A DNA stretch of 64,000 bases from Rhynchopus sp. YZ270_cl-10 (lineage: Eukaryota > Euglenozoa > Diplonemea > Diplonemida > Diplonemidae). The position numbers were made by a program, and so were the translations under genes. Below are positions 41,832 to 52,509 of this stretch, in pieces. The stretch spans positions 702,501-766,500 of the forward strand of contig OZ037921.1 in NCBI GenBank assembly GCA_964035575.1, in the 5' to 3' direction. Numbering within the stretch: position 1 is the first letter of the stretch; each line of letters starts with the position of its first letter. Under the pieces are notes generated by a model. That model saw only the letters and a program-made list of their open reading frames with translations. It was not told the DNA's origin and did no database searches.

Positions 41832-41930
41832 AGTTGACTTGAAATACAACAGCCCTCTTGTGACAGTGTACCTTTGGTACAAAATGACTGCTGCACCGAC
41901 TCCAACCGTGCAGTCCTACACCCATTTCCG
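41832..41930 (+). repeat. GCAGTCCTACATCCATTTC repeat (copy 3)
   Basis: GTTGACTTGAAATACAACAG, GACAGTGTACCTTTGGTAC, CGTGCAGTCCTACACCCATT. It sits between two hairpin repeats. Confidence 0.65.
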
Positions 41931-42006
41931 AGGTGAACACCAAAAAAAAAAACGATAGGAAGAGGTCTGAGACTCTTAAACCTTAATTTTTAAGAAAAAA
42001 AGAAAA

Positions 42007-42162
42007 GTTTGTCAGATGACCCTAAGTCTCTCGTGTCTAGCCCACCTTAACAAAAAGAACCTTGAAAGCTGAAGGCCCCTCCCAGGCAGATTTTAAAGGG
42101 AAGAGGAAAAAAAAGAAAAGTTTATAAGATGAACCTAAGCCTCTCTGTGCTTACATCACCTA
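42007..42162. repeat. Two hairpin repeats 70 bases apart
   Basis: Copies at 42007-42050 (GATGACCCTAAGTCTCTCGT, CTAGCCCACCTT) and 42121-42162 (TTTATAAGATGAACCTAAGC, TGTGCTTACATCACCT), both preceded by AAAAGAAAAGTTT. Confidence 0.65.
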
Positions 42163-42369
42163 AATGGTTCGACAAATTCCAATTCTATGGTCGGATGACC
42201 AGAAGACATTATTGGTCTATGAAGGGGGTAAACTGAATGCACGTAACACAACTAGAAGGAATGGTTGATAATTGCCACATGGCAACGTTTTTCTTTTTCT
42301 TTTTCTTCTTCTTTTTTTTCGTGAGCTAAATCAAATAGATTAATGCAGGGTATAATATATCACATTTTT

Positions 42370-43119
42370 GGTGTGGCGCCTTAACCGATTCCCCGTGTTT
42401 CTACCGTGTTTCTACCAGTTGTCGCTCCGTAAAGGGGGGTTCCAGATGTTGGAAAAATTTCGTTTTTTTCGCTGGTGAGCTTTTAAACGCCGGCATTTGC
42501 ATTTCCGGAATCCGTCCGGCCAGTGGTGGGGTCAATTTGCAGAAATGGACAAGTTCTCGTTTTTGGTCAATTTTTCGCAGTGCACAGTATACACAGTATA
42601 CACAGTATACACAGTATACACAGTATACACAGTATACACAGTATACACAGTATACACAGTATACACAGTATACACAGTATACACAGTATACACAGTATAC
42701 ACAGTATACACAGTATACACAGTATACACAGTATACACAGTATACACAGTATACACAGTATACACAGTATACACAGTATACACAGTATACACAGTATACA
42801 CAGTATACACAGTATACACAGTATACACAGTATACACAGTATACACAGTATACACAGTATACACAGTATACACAGGGGATTGGGAGTACAGTACAGTTGC
42901 GTGGTCGAAAACCACTTTTTTTGTCAGTTCCGTGACATCCCAGCCAGTTCCGGCTCCGGTCTGTCAAATATGTGCCTCTGTATGCCTACAACATAGAGAA
43001 GCCCCCTGGTAAAAAAACAAAAAACAAATTTCCAAAAAAGGGAACCCCCAACCGATTCCCCGTGTTTCTACCGTGTTTCTACCGGTTTACCCCCCCAGTA
43101 ACCGCTGCCACACCAATTT
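42370..43119. mobile_element. Small element around the 9-bp satellite, with short inverted ends
   Basis: TTGGTGTGGC at about 42369 is inverted at the other side (GCCACACCAA at about 43110). Just inside, a 38-base direct repeat (AACCGATTCCCCGTGTTTCT, ACCGTGTTTCTACC) occurs at about 42383 and 43049. Between them are the GCATTTCCGGAATCCGTCC block and the 9-bp satellite. A clear target duplication was not found, so the limits are tentative. Confidence 0.45.
42583..42875. repeat. Tandem 9-bp satellite (TATACACAG)n, about 32 copies
   Basis: A pure array of ACACAGTAT units. The 9-bp unit is the 7-bp unit of 30357-30912 plus AT. Long VYTVYT/YCVYCV open frames on both strands are artefacts. Confidence 0.97.
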
Positions 43120-43141
43120 TTTTATGTACAGTCTCATTTTT

Positions 43142-44173
43142 TTAGGTGGACTTTACGTTACCGAGCTCGGCAGATTTTTTGGTTGCGACGCGGACTGCCT
43201 CGATCATTGCTGCTCTTAGCCCTGCATCTTCAAGCGCTGCCACTGCTTCTATTGTGGCACCACCTGGACTGCAAACCATGTCCTTTAGCTCACCAGGGTG
43301 AGCACCGTGCTGTTGTTGTAGCATGGCTGCACCTAGGACGGTTTGCGATGCGAGCTGAAGAGCGAGCTTGCGAGTCAACCCAGCGCGTACCCCTCCGTCT
43401 GCCATTGCTTCGATTATCATGAAGATGAAGGCCACCCCACTCCCCGCAACGCCTGTTGCGGCATCGAGGAGTGCTTCGTTGCTGAGGCGCGTGCTCGTTC
43501 CGCAGGAGTCAAAGATAGCTTCGGTTCGTTCAATGTCCTCTTCGCTGCATTCGTTGCAAGGGAAGTAGGTGCTTGCGGAGGACCCAACCAGGCATGCAAC
43601 GTTGGGCATGGCGCGTGCCCAGCGCACGCCAGTCCCCGCAGTGGTTTCACCAAGGGTGTCCAGCCTGACGCCCGCAGCAATGCTAATGAAGAGCTGTTTG
43701 TCCAGAGCCGGCTTCACCTCCTCCATCACACTGAGAACAACGTTGGGCTTGACACACAGCATCACAACGTCGGCAAAGCCAACAGCCTCGCGACTGCAGG
43801 TCGTGGTGCGAACACCTTCCTCACCTTTGATGGCCTCGAGGGCAGCTTCAAGAGGGTCGCAAACAACGATGTTCTGTATGGGGATAAGGTTCTTCGCAAG
43901 CACCTCGCGCAGGAGGGAGGACCCGATGGCACCGCAGCCCATGAACGCGACCTTCATCTTGGAGGGGTCGGCGGCCTGCTCGGCTTGGCGCTGCTTCAGT
44001 TTGAAGCGCAGTGCCTCAAAGTCGCCTGTTGAGTCCTCTGGCACCCGCAGGTCACATTGTGTCTTCGCCTCCACAGGGGGGGAAAGCACTGCACGAGAAT
44101 CCTTCACCGCATGTGACACCCGACGGCTTACCACACGCGAAGCACATTTACGCACACCAAACCTCAACATCAT
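43142..44173 (-). CDS. proC: Pyrroline-5-carboxylate reductase
   Basis: 343 residues. The enzyme reduces 1-pyrroline-5-carboxylate to proline with NAD(P)H, the last step of proline synthesis. The Rossmann start is MKVAFMGCGAIGSS (about 73-86). The C-terminal dimer domain has the family signature: GVAGSGVAFIFMIIEAMADG, GVRAGLTRKLALQLASQTVL, HPGELKDMVCSPGGATIEAV, and a final AELGN. About 70 extra N-terminal residues begin with an Arg-rich, acid-free stretch (MMLRFGVRKCASRVVSRRVS), which looks like a mitochondrial presequence. The ATG at 44173 is the first in frame, and GCGCAG lies 12 bases upstream after a C/T-rich tract. Confidence 0.95.
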   Translation of the reverse strand: MMLRFGVRKCASRVVSRRVSHAVKDSRAVLSPPVEAKTQCDLRVPEDSTGDFEALRFKLKQRQAEQAADPSKMKVAFMGCGAIGSSLLREVLAKNLIPIQNIVVCDPLEAALEAIKGEEGVRTTTCSREAVGFADVVMLCVKPNVVLSVMEEVKPALDKQLFISIAAGVRLDTLGETTAGTGVRWARAMPNVACLVGSSASTYFPCNECSEEDIERTEAIFDSCGTSTRLSNEALLDAATGVAGSGVAFIFMIIEAMADGGVRAGLTRKLALQLASQTVLGAAMLQQQHGAHPGELKDMVCSPGGATIEAVAALEDAGLRAAMIEAVRVATKKSAELGNVKST

Positions 44174-45904
44174 GTAGTGTGTAAGCTGCGCAGTGTAGGT
44201 ACAAAGAACGGAAGAGGGTACAACAGCAGAGGCAGAGTGTAGGAAAGCTCTTTTCTCGCACTAATGCGTACCAGCACAGAGCGGATGAAACCGCAAAAAC
44301 AGGCTGGTTAATAATAATGCTTCACTGGGACAGCACATTCGACACAACACATCCATTCAACCCCCTCATACCAACCACCCCAATCCCCCTACCCAACACT
44401 CCTATCACCTTCTCAACACCAACGTCATCATACAGGGGCTTTCACTGAAGCAGGTGTACAATAGATGATGCAGGCTACACAGAAGCAACGTTTCCTTCAG
44501 AGCAACACCACTCTGCAGATGGGTATCAAGGAGCGATTATTGCCAAAGACAACGAACGTCCGATACAGGAGAAAACCCCACAACCCTCAACCCTCGACCA
44601 CCTCAAAACCCACAACCCTCAGCCCAATTAGGGGGAGCCACGTAGAAGGAAATCCTTTGAGAAACGCCTTTGGTGGCTCCCCCTTCACCCCAATGCACCC
44701 AAGCGGAACGGACAGATCACAATACCCCCTCCCCTACACCCATGATAACCCCATTCCCCATTGTAGGGACGCATGGTGAACCTCTTCACAGGTCCTGTTT
44801 TCGACTACAACATGCTGTGACACCCTAAGCCTTGCACACGTGTTAGACTCCTTGGTCCGTGTTTCAAGACGGGTAGTTAAAGGTCGCTATGTCGGGTGCC
44901 CACCCTACGTAAACTAATCTGAGATACACACGCCTCACAAAGACCGCAACCCGAAGGAGTGATACTTAATGAAGGATATGAGCACAACAGACTTCGCGTC
45001 CTCGAGCGGAATACGTATCCTCAGCAGTCTGCCTTTTTGGGACATCAATCTTCATGCATTTTTCTCGCACTAATGCGTACCAGCACAGAGCGGATGAAAC
45101 CGCAACAAACAGGTTGGTTAATAATAATGCTTTGCAAGGCGACAGCGCAGGAAAATGGGGGTTTTTCTTCGGGAGATAGAAAAGGAGAGGTAGGGGAAGT
45201 TCGTTTTGTTGTTCTTTGGCAAGTTGGTTTTGTTGAAAGAGGTGACCGTGGGGAGGCCTGCTTCCTTTGCAAACAACTCTGTCCAGTATACACTGGGTCT
45301 GTTGTGCAAAGGATTGGATCCACGTAAAGGTTGCCACACAAAAATGTCTCTGCGGAACGCAGTCATCGGAGATTTAAAAAAAAGGGTCGGTAAGATGAAC
45401 CAAGTTGTATGGTGCTTAGAACAAAGAGGGGTTGTAAAGGGCTTACGTCTCTCGGATGCAGGCACCGACAAAGATAAAACAATAAACAATAAAACAGTAG
45501 GTAAAGCTGAACCTAAGCCTAGTGTGCTTAGTTTCCTTTGAAAGGAAAAGTGGAGCGTGGTGCACATGAAACAGTAAATACTGTCGCAGGTGATTGGTTC
45601 GCCACCGTTGACGATACCTATTTCAAAAGACGGAGGAGGAGGGGGGAGGGAAGGGGAAGGATTTGAAAGAACGCAAGAAGTCTGTTAAAATATTCTGTTC
45701 ACCAAAGAAAGAAGTTTTGTAGGTTATTAAGAGGAAAGTGCTGCCCTCGCGGGCATTGAAAGTTTGTTTTTCCTCACGGAGTGCATTTTTCCTCATTTTG
45801 TTGCAAACAGAGATTCAGAACTCAAATAAATGAGTTTTTTAAATAATGGACACTCGGACATTGTTATTTTGGCAACAAAAGCAACAGAGCGTAGTGCTAT
45901 GCGT
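44174..45904. other. Intergenic region with an internal direct repeat
   Basis: No believable gene. A 71-bp block (TTTCTCGCACTAATGCGTAC, CAGCACAGAGCGGATGAAAC, GGTTAATAATAATGCTT) occurs at 44252-44322 and again at 45061-45132. GGGGGAGCCAC and its inverse (44631 and 44671) form a stem. Hairpin-repeat pieces are at 45389 (partial) and 45501-45540, with the 'TCGGATGCAGGCACCG' block between. Confidence 0.55.
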
Positions 45905-47212
45905 TTACACAAAGTACTCCACATTTGCCTGTTCCACCATTCCCTGGGAAAATTTATGGGAGAAACCCAGGTCCACGTTGCTGAATTTGTTGTTCCAAAC
46001 GTGCACAGCAGGGCTGGTCGCGTCGAACACCCAGCCAGTCACGCCGAACCCCTTCACGTACTTGAGGTCGTTCTCCTCGAGGCGGAGTGGCGTCTTTGTG
46101 TCCCCTGTGCGGACGTAGATGGCGTGCTCCCCCACATGCGAGACTGTGTTGTGCGACACCACCTGTGCGTACGACGACTCTGGGGCAACAGGAAGTGCGT
46201 CAATCGGCCCTGTGGGGGTGCGGGCAGCGCTGTAGAGCGGTGTCTGGTGCATGATGATGCCGTTGCCGGGGCCGTCGTGCACAACGTTGTTTGCGACGTG
46301 CACACGCCCGTGGCCCACCTGGATGCCGTTGTCGTGGTCTGTCACACCAGCGGAGTTCACGAGGGCCGGGCCCGGGTGGTAGCCAAAGTGCTCAACCACG
46401 TTGTTGTGCACACTGCCCGAAATGACCCCCGCAAGCTGGATGCCGTCGGCACCTGTGTCGTAGAGGACGTTGTTGTAGATCTGCACGTTCTCAAGCAGGT
46501 GTGGGAAGAGCAGCTCGCCAGGGCAGGCGTAGTGCTCAATGCCGTTCACCGCGTAGTGGCCGATGTACATCCCCTCGCCGTCCACAATGTGCTGGATCAG
46601 GTTGTCGTGGATCAACAGGTTGCGCATCACAAACTTCGTCCGCAGCATCTCCCCACTGCACGTCGGGTCCGTCTTCGTCTTGATGCCGTGCTCCATGGCG
46701 TACTGGATCTGCAGGTGGTCCACCTCCACATCGGAGCTCAACGCACGGATCGTCACTGCGCCGTTTGCAATGATGGCGTGCTTTGCAAATGTGACACCCC
46801 CACCCGTCACGCGGAAGTGCTGAGAGTCAAGCACGCTGATGGCTCCCCCTGTGTTGAGGGTCACAGTGCTGCCGTCAGCGTTCGTGCGTTCCTGTGTGTA
46901 AGCGCTGGCGAGCGAGACCACACCGCCACAGGCACGCAACGTCACAACCTTCTCCTCAGTGCCCTTCACACCCTCGACCATGATGCTGCTGCGGGCACCA
47001 GGTTCAAAGCACAGCACATCCCCAGGCTGGATCAACGCCGTCCCAAACTTGTAGTAATACGGAAACGGGGCGCCACCCGCAATCTTCGTGTACGCAGGGT
47101 TCACGACAAAGGTGCAGCCGCAGGAGGCAATCTGTTCGTCTGTGAGAACACTCGCTCCGTAGGAAGTCCCTGCCAAGGCAGCGACACAGGCAAGCAGCAT
47201 GGGCGCACGCAT
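45905..47212 (-). CDS. Secreted parallel beta-helix protein
   Basis: 435 residues from the ATG at 47212. That start is chosen because it gives a typical signal peptide (MRAPMLLACVAALAGTSYGA), and the longer open frame upstream has no ATG. Most of the chain is right-handed parallel beta-helix repeats with Asn ladders and HDN/GDG motifs (IHDNLIQHIVDGEGMYIGH, VQIYNNVLYDTGADGIQLAG, VHVANNVVHDGPGNGIIMHQ, VSHNTVSHVGEHAIYV). This is the fold of polysaccharide lyases, pectinases and NosD-like proteins; specific catalytic residues cannot be called. It is probably secreted or lysosomal and acts on polysaccharide. CCACAG lies about 30 bases upstream of the ATG. GC content is above that of the surroundings. 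Confidence 0.82.
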   Translation of the reverse strand: MRAPMLLACVAALAGTSYGASVLTDEQIASCGCTFVVNPAYTKIAGGAPFPYYYKFGTALIQPGDVLCFEPGARSSIMVEGVKGTEEKVVTLRACGGVVSLASAYTQERTNADGSTVTLNTGGAISVLDSQHFRVTGGGVTFAKHAIIANGAVTIRALSSDVEVDHLQIQYAMEHGIKTKTDPTCSGEMLRTKFVMRNLLIHDNLIQHIVDGEGMYIGHYAVNGIEHYACPGELLFPHLLENVQIYNNVLYDTGADGIQLAGVISGSVHNNVVEHFGYHPGPALVNSAGVTDHDNGIQVGHGRVHVANNVVHDGPGNGIIMHQTPLYSAARTPTGPIDALPVAPESSYAQVVSHNTVSHVGEHAIYVRTGDTKTPLRLEENDLKYVKGFGVTGWVFDATSPAVHVWNNKFSNVDLGFSHKFSQGMVEQANVEYFV

Positions 47213-47339
47213 AGTGAAAGGTGTAAGAAAAAGAGTATTCTGTGGAGTGGTGAATGTTTTTTTTTTTGCCACCTGCCCATTCCCACACCACCCATCCCAG
47301 ATGTAAACGATAAAACCCCCCAGGTGTACGTTGCCAATG

Positions 47340-50300
47340 CTACCAATCTAATGCACTGAGGTCAGCTCGTGCGCGGAGATGTGCAAACTTTGCTCTCTGT
47401 CGGACCCAAGGCAGCTCGCAGTCAAGTGACATACAGGCGTCGATGACTTCCGGGTCCGAGCACCCCGTGCACGCTGCACATTTCATCCGCACACGTTCCA
47501 CCTCACGCTTTGCTTCTAACCTTCTCAAGGCAAGGACGTGACGCGTCAAGGAAGTGTTCCTTGCACACTCCGTGCAGAGCAGTATGCCGGGTGCAACAGA
47601 GCGCTCCTTGCAACACACGCAGACAGCACCGTCGAAATACTCATGCAGAGACTCCACACGCCCCGTCTCACCTTTGTCGAAGACACGCACGTGGCGTGCG
47701 GCTACCCCCTTGCGCCTGCCCTTGGGAACAGAGGAAAACCACTCCGGGATGTTCGCCCCCGCTAGCATGAGGACGCGGTCGAGGGCGGGACCGATCTGCT
47801 TCTCGACATAGTACTCTGTGTTGAGCAGAAGCGATCCGTAGTCGTCTTGCAGCAGGGCGCGTGGGTGCACGACTTTGTTGCGCAGCTTCACCCCAGATGG
47901 CGCGCTTGCTACAAGGTAGGGCACACGCTCTTTGTACAGCGGTTCGGAATGCGCCTCCTGCATAATCAGGTTCTTCGCCACCGTCGCCCCAGGCGGAAGC
48001 TGGTCGGGGTTTTTGTAGCTTCCAAACTTGACTGCCTGGCGTAGGATGAAATCGCGGGGGTTGACGTCTCCCGACAGCACCTTCGTGATCTGGCCGTGCA
48101 GGTACGTCTTCACACAGTCCAAAGACCCATCGCTCTCGAACAGCACCCTTAACGCAGCCTCCTGGATCTTTTGTGTTGCCGCACACTGGTCCCGCCGTAT
48201 GCTGTGCATAGTGGTGCGTAGCATGTGGTGCGTGGTGCGTAGTGTGGGCATACCTTTCGATCCCTTTCGCATCAAACTTAGGTGTCGTCTGTGTCTCAGA
48301 CTCATAGGCATAGCCGACGTAGCGCTTCTTTGTCACGAGGAAGCACTTCTCGTACACCTTCTCGAGCTTCAGCTTGATAGGTGTCGGGTACACTGTCGAG
48401 ATGTGCGCAACGATCTGCTTCCCTACGTTGAAGGCTTGCTGCACGGTGGCGGAAGGGACCAAGACAAAGAGCGAGTCTGTGTCGCCGTACACGACACGCG
48501 CGTTGAAGCGCTTCTCGGACTCTACATAGCGAATGGTGTCCTCCAGAATCTGCCTCGCAATGAGCACAGTGGAGTCAGCAACATCGCTGCACGGCATGCG
48601 CCCCGTGTACGACGCAGCTGTGTACCCAAACGTCACATTCGCGACTGCCTTCAACCCCCTCTGCTGTGCATTGAGTACAGACGCCATAGCGTCGTCACCA
48701 CACGCAATCGCCTTCTTGAGCGCCTTCTGCACCGCAAACCGCGTCGTCAGCACCTCCGACAACACCCTAGGGAGAACACCCTTTCTCACAGCAGGCTTCA
48801 CAAAGCAACATGAGTTTGGACTCACGAAGACGTCGTTCGACCCTTTCTTGAGGCGCTCCGCTTCCTCAGTTGACGTTGCCTTTTGGTAGAAAGCTTCTGG
48901 GATGGCGTAGTTTTTGACGGCACCGATCTTCTTTTTGCGGGTAGGGGTGACTTTACCGAGCAGCGTTGAGAAGCAGAGGTTGTAGGCGATGATGACTGAT
49001 GGGTAGAGACTGCGGAAGTCGAGCACGATAACGGGGTCTGTATAGAGCCCTGAGACGGGCTCCATGACGAGGGGAACACCTTGCTGCAGGTTCTGCAGGG
49101 CGACCTCTTGCTGGGAGGGGCTGATGAGGAGGAATCCTAGCGGTGTAGAGATTCGCACAAACATGTTTTCAACGCAGTACTGCGAGCCACGTGAGAGCAC
49201 ATCTGAAAGCTGGAACCCATACAGCCCCGATACCTCCACAGCACGGTTCAGAAGGTCTAAGTGGCTCGTCAGCCGCATCAGGATCGTCGCCTTCCCAGCC
49301 ATATACCTCCCCAAAGCGGATCGCTTCGAGGCATCCCGATCCCACGCCGCCAGCGTTCTTGCTTCGTAGTAAGGAAGCACCGTCCCCAGGACAGTCTTCG
49401 CCACAGCGGACAGTGTGTAGCTTGACTGCTGGATCTCCTTCTTCAGGACACGCCACATATTGACCGCAACCCGCCCTGTCGGGGAAAACGACGACAAGGC
49501 GTTCCCATTGTCGGACGCACGCCCCAACGCAAAGTGGTGCTGCTGCCCCTCCAGGTGTGGGTCCAGCGTTTTCTTCCGTTGGAACTTCTCGCTGCTGTCG
49601 CTGTCCGAATCGCCTTCTTCTACCCCTCCGCTGTCCGGTGCCCTGGACAACACACGCTTCACATCTATCTTGCATGCCATATGGGCGCGTGCACAAAAAT
49701 ACCCAAAGGAGCCCCTCTCCATGTCCCAGCCTATTAGGATGTCGGGGTCTTCTGCTTTGAGAATCGAGAGGCTGCGTTCGAAGAGGGAGCGTTCAGAAGA
49801 CTCTGTATGCACGGTGAAGGGTGGGTCGGGTGGCATGCAGAGGGTCTCTTCCTCTGCACGGCTGAGGGCGATGAGGTGGCGGCTGTCGTTGGCTTCGTTG
49901 GCACCGTTGCGGAGGTTGTGGAAGATCATTGTCACCATTGTCACTGCGTCGTCTGCAGCTTCGGGGCACATCCTGTAGTCTTCCCCCTTAGGATTGGCCG
50001 CAAGGTTGCCACAGTCAGAGGACAGCTCAAACGAACACACAACAAGGTTCGGCAGAGCTGAGACCGTTGGTGTAGCCCCAGAAGACGGTACACCGCGTTT
50101 GAGCATTGCCTTTGTGTGCATCGCATTAGCTGGCCGTGCCTGGCCCGAAGCATGGTGGGTAGTAAGGTGCGTCAACAGACTCAGCTTCCGCACCTTCTTT
50201 GCAGACCCAATGTCTTCCTCGCGTTTGCGCTTTCCTGGTAGCACCCTTCCACCCCACTGCTGGACGTACCTTGATTTGAGGGACAGTCGTGTCTCTTCTT

Positions 50301-52509
50301 TCAGGTCTGCCACCACGTCATGTACCTTAGGGGGTGCGGCTGTGCTTCTGAGGACATAGCGGTGTGGGTGGTGCAATGTGGCAAGATCTACCTGCTGTTG
50401 TCCCTTCTTCTGTTCGTAGGGATCGGGTAGGTAGCAATGTGGGCGCTTTGTGTGGACCGGTTGCGGTTCTGTATCTGTGTCAGATGCGACCAAAGCGGAG
50501 TATGTCGGCGGTGCCGACATCGCCTTCAGACGTCTCGAAGGAGGCGGGCTGGGCAACGTCTGCTGTGCCGGCTGCACATCGCTTGCAGGGGTGCCCTGCT
50601 CCTCCTCCTTCTCCTCACTGCAAAACAGCACCGTGCGCACACCGCTTTCCTGCGACCTAGGTTTCGCCTCTGATGCAGTCAATGTAATCACCGCCGGAGT
50701 TTCCTTTGGAGAATGCTGCCCTAGATACGGCGACACCGTCTGCGGAGAGGCTGCCGCAGCTACAATGTCGTCATCCTCATCGTCGCTGGGAAATAGGTTT
50801 CCTACCACCTCTGGGCCTCCGTCTAGCTTCATGGAGCCATCACGGTCACTGAAGACGGTGCCGAGACCGGGGTCGGGGTATTCTGTGTCTGAGTCTTCGA
50901 AGAGCAAAGGGCTGTCGTGCTGAGGGTCGGCAGAGTTGATGTACGAAGGTTTGGGACCTCGGCAGGAGCCGTAGTCGGAGGAGTGCGCATCGTCGTCGTA
51001 ATCGTCGTGGTCTTCGGGAGGGTCGTCTTCATCGTCGTCATTGTGCTGTTGGCATTCCATCGCTTTGTTTAATTCCCGCAACGTCAAGTGCAATTCCTTT
51101 AAACTGCATTTCTCTTCCTCCGGCGACTGTGGAGAATTCAGATTATCTGAAAATGGAGGAAGCATCTGATCGGGTGTTGCCCCCTGTATTCCCTCCATAA
51201 TAGGCGGTTCCTTTGCAGAGATGACGTCAGAAAGTGGGAATGCGGCAAGCTCCTGCCACGATGCAAACCCCCAGGGCATTTTCTCTATAGAAAAGCTACC
51301 CAGCTGCGCTTTTCCGAGGGAGCATGGGAAGGCACCAAAGGACTGCGATTGCTTCGCCTCCTTCGGTGCAGTGGTGTCGCGCTCTGCGCTGTAGGCCTCA
51401 CGGTTGTCGTCAAAACGCTTTCGAAAAATCTTTTCAAATGGACTATCCTCTGGGTAGCACGATCGGAGGGGGGAACCTAGCGCACCTCCTGTGAGTTGTG
51501 CATCTGCGGGAATAAAGTCTGTATCTCGCAAAACACGTGCACTATACAAACGCAGCTTTTTCCAGACATCAGAGAGAGTATACACAAACTTTGTATTGGT
51601 ATCTTCCTTGAGTTGCGTGAAGTTGCATCGTGCATGGTTCACTGTCCCGACCCCTGTTGTCAATGGGCTGTTGCTATTAGTGTGCGTTGACTGTGTACGA
51701 TGTGCTTTTGCATTTTTCACCTCAATATTCCGGAACGTCCGCATCACATCCACATCATACACCCGCCGTGCATGGAACCCTGAGGCATCTGGCAAATCCT
51801 TCTCCCGTACTGTAACAAATCGAGTCCCAGACAACTCCAAATCCACCAAACACTGCATAATAAAAGGACAATGTGCATTGTACACATGATGCGACCTTCC
51901 CATGACGTGAGTAGTCTTTTTTAATACTGTCGCCACTGCGGAGACTAATTTCGGATCATATACAAAAATTTTGACAAAAAATCGGGGTGTATCGTGATAC
52001 CCATAGAATGGATAGCCCTTGACAACATGGCAGGAGTGGATGGCTGGAACGCCGCTTCCATTGTATTTTGCACCGCGTTTTTGAAGGAGGGGATGGGTTT
52101 CGAGGCAGAGCGCAATGCGAAGAAGATACTGCACGACAGACATTGAGGAGCCAAACTCCCATGCAGACGGCCAAGGGATAAAGAGGAAGGGAAGGCGACC
52201 ATGCAGCTTTAGCATCACAGACTGTCCATCCGAGGACCGTCTACCGCAAATACGAAGGACCGGAACACTCACAGCCCGTCTCGACACTAAATCTGCTTCA
52301 ACCTTGCACAGCCGCCGCACCACGTCTCCTTTAATAACGTCGTTAAACCCGCTCCGTATTGGATCCCCCATACCCTCCTGTGGGGCAGCCATTGCATAGT
52401 CCACCGTGATAATCGAAACACGGAACATATGAGAAGAAGCAGGCGAACCAGATGCATCTGGGAACACAGAGCCCCCTTGAGAACTGCATTGTGAGGACAC
52501 ATCGTCCAT
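47340..52509 (-). CDS. REV3: DNA polymerase zeta catalytic subunit, two exons
   Basis: CDS join of 52509-48254 and 48201-47340 (1705 aa); the 52-bp intron (GTATGC...CACAG) is phase 2. The spliced product reads KGIESIRRDQ, the family's conserved KGIE-x-x-RRD. The N-terminus carries the REV3-type segment (FRVSIITVDYAMAAP, LHGRLPFLFIPWP). A long acidic, Ser-rich middle is typical of the family. B-family motifs follow: LDFRSLYPSVIIAYN (motif A, about 1160), LKAVANVTFGYTAASYTGRM (motif B) and VVYGDTDSLFVL (motif C, about 1340). Two C-terminal Cys clusters close the protein: CVCC...CTEC, and CAAC...C...C, the latter the Fe-S site that binds accessory subunits. Pol zeta extends from lesion-terminated primers in translesion synthesis. 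The exonuclease motifs look degenerate, as in known REV3. Confidence 0.95.

Larger units (their letters stand above)
39921..42369. other. Repeat-rich intergenic region
   Basis: No gene. It contains four hairpin repeats (40219, 41636, 42007, 42121), a GCAGTCCTACACCCATTTCC repeat (41832-41930), a 'CGCCTCGG...GGATGCAGGCACTG' block (about 41262-41293), GC-rich palindromic pieces (GGGGGCGGAGCCCCCACCCC near 40687; CGCTCGCTACGCTCGCGGAG near 40995, repeated at 41032) and several A/T runs. Confidence 0.6.

Noticed and set aside
42401-43012. Open frames with VYTVYT / YCVYCV / IHSIHS repeats
   Set aside because: Produced by the 9-bp satellite; the unit is a multiple of three without stops.
44465-44779. 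104-codon plus-strand open frame
   Set aside because: Pro/Thr/Asn-rich with no motif. It lies in repeat-bearing intergenic DNA on the strand opposite the genes.
45830-47359. 509-codon plus-strand open frame rich in Val and His
   Set aside because: Antisense shadow of the beta-helix gene, which has a signal peptide and fold repeats on the minus strand.
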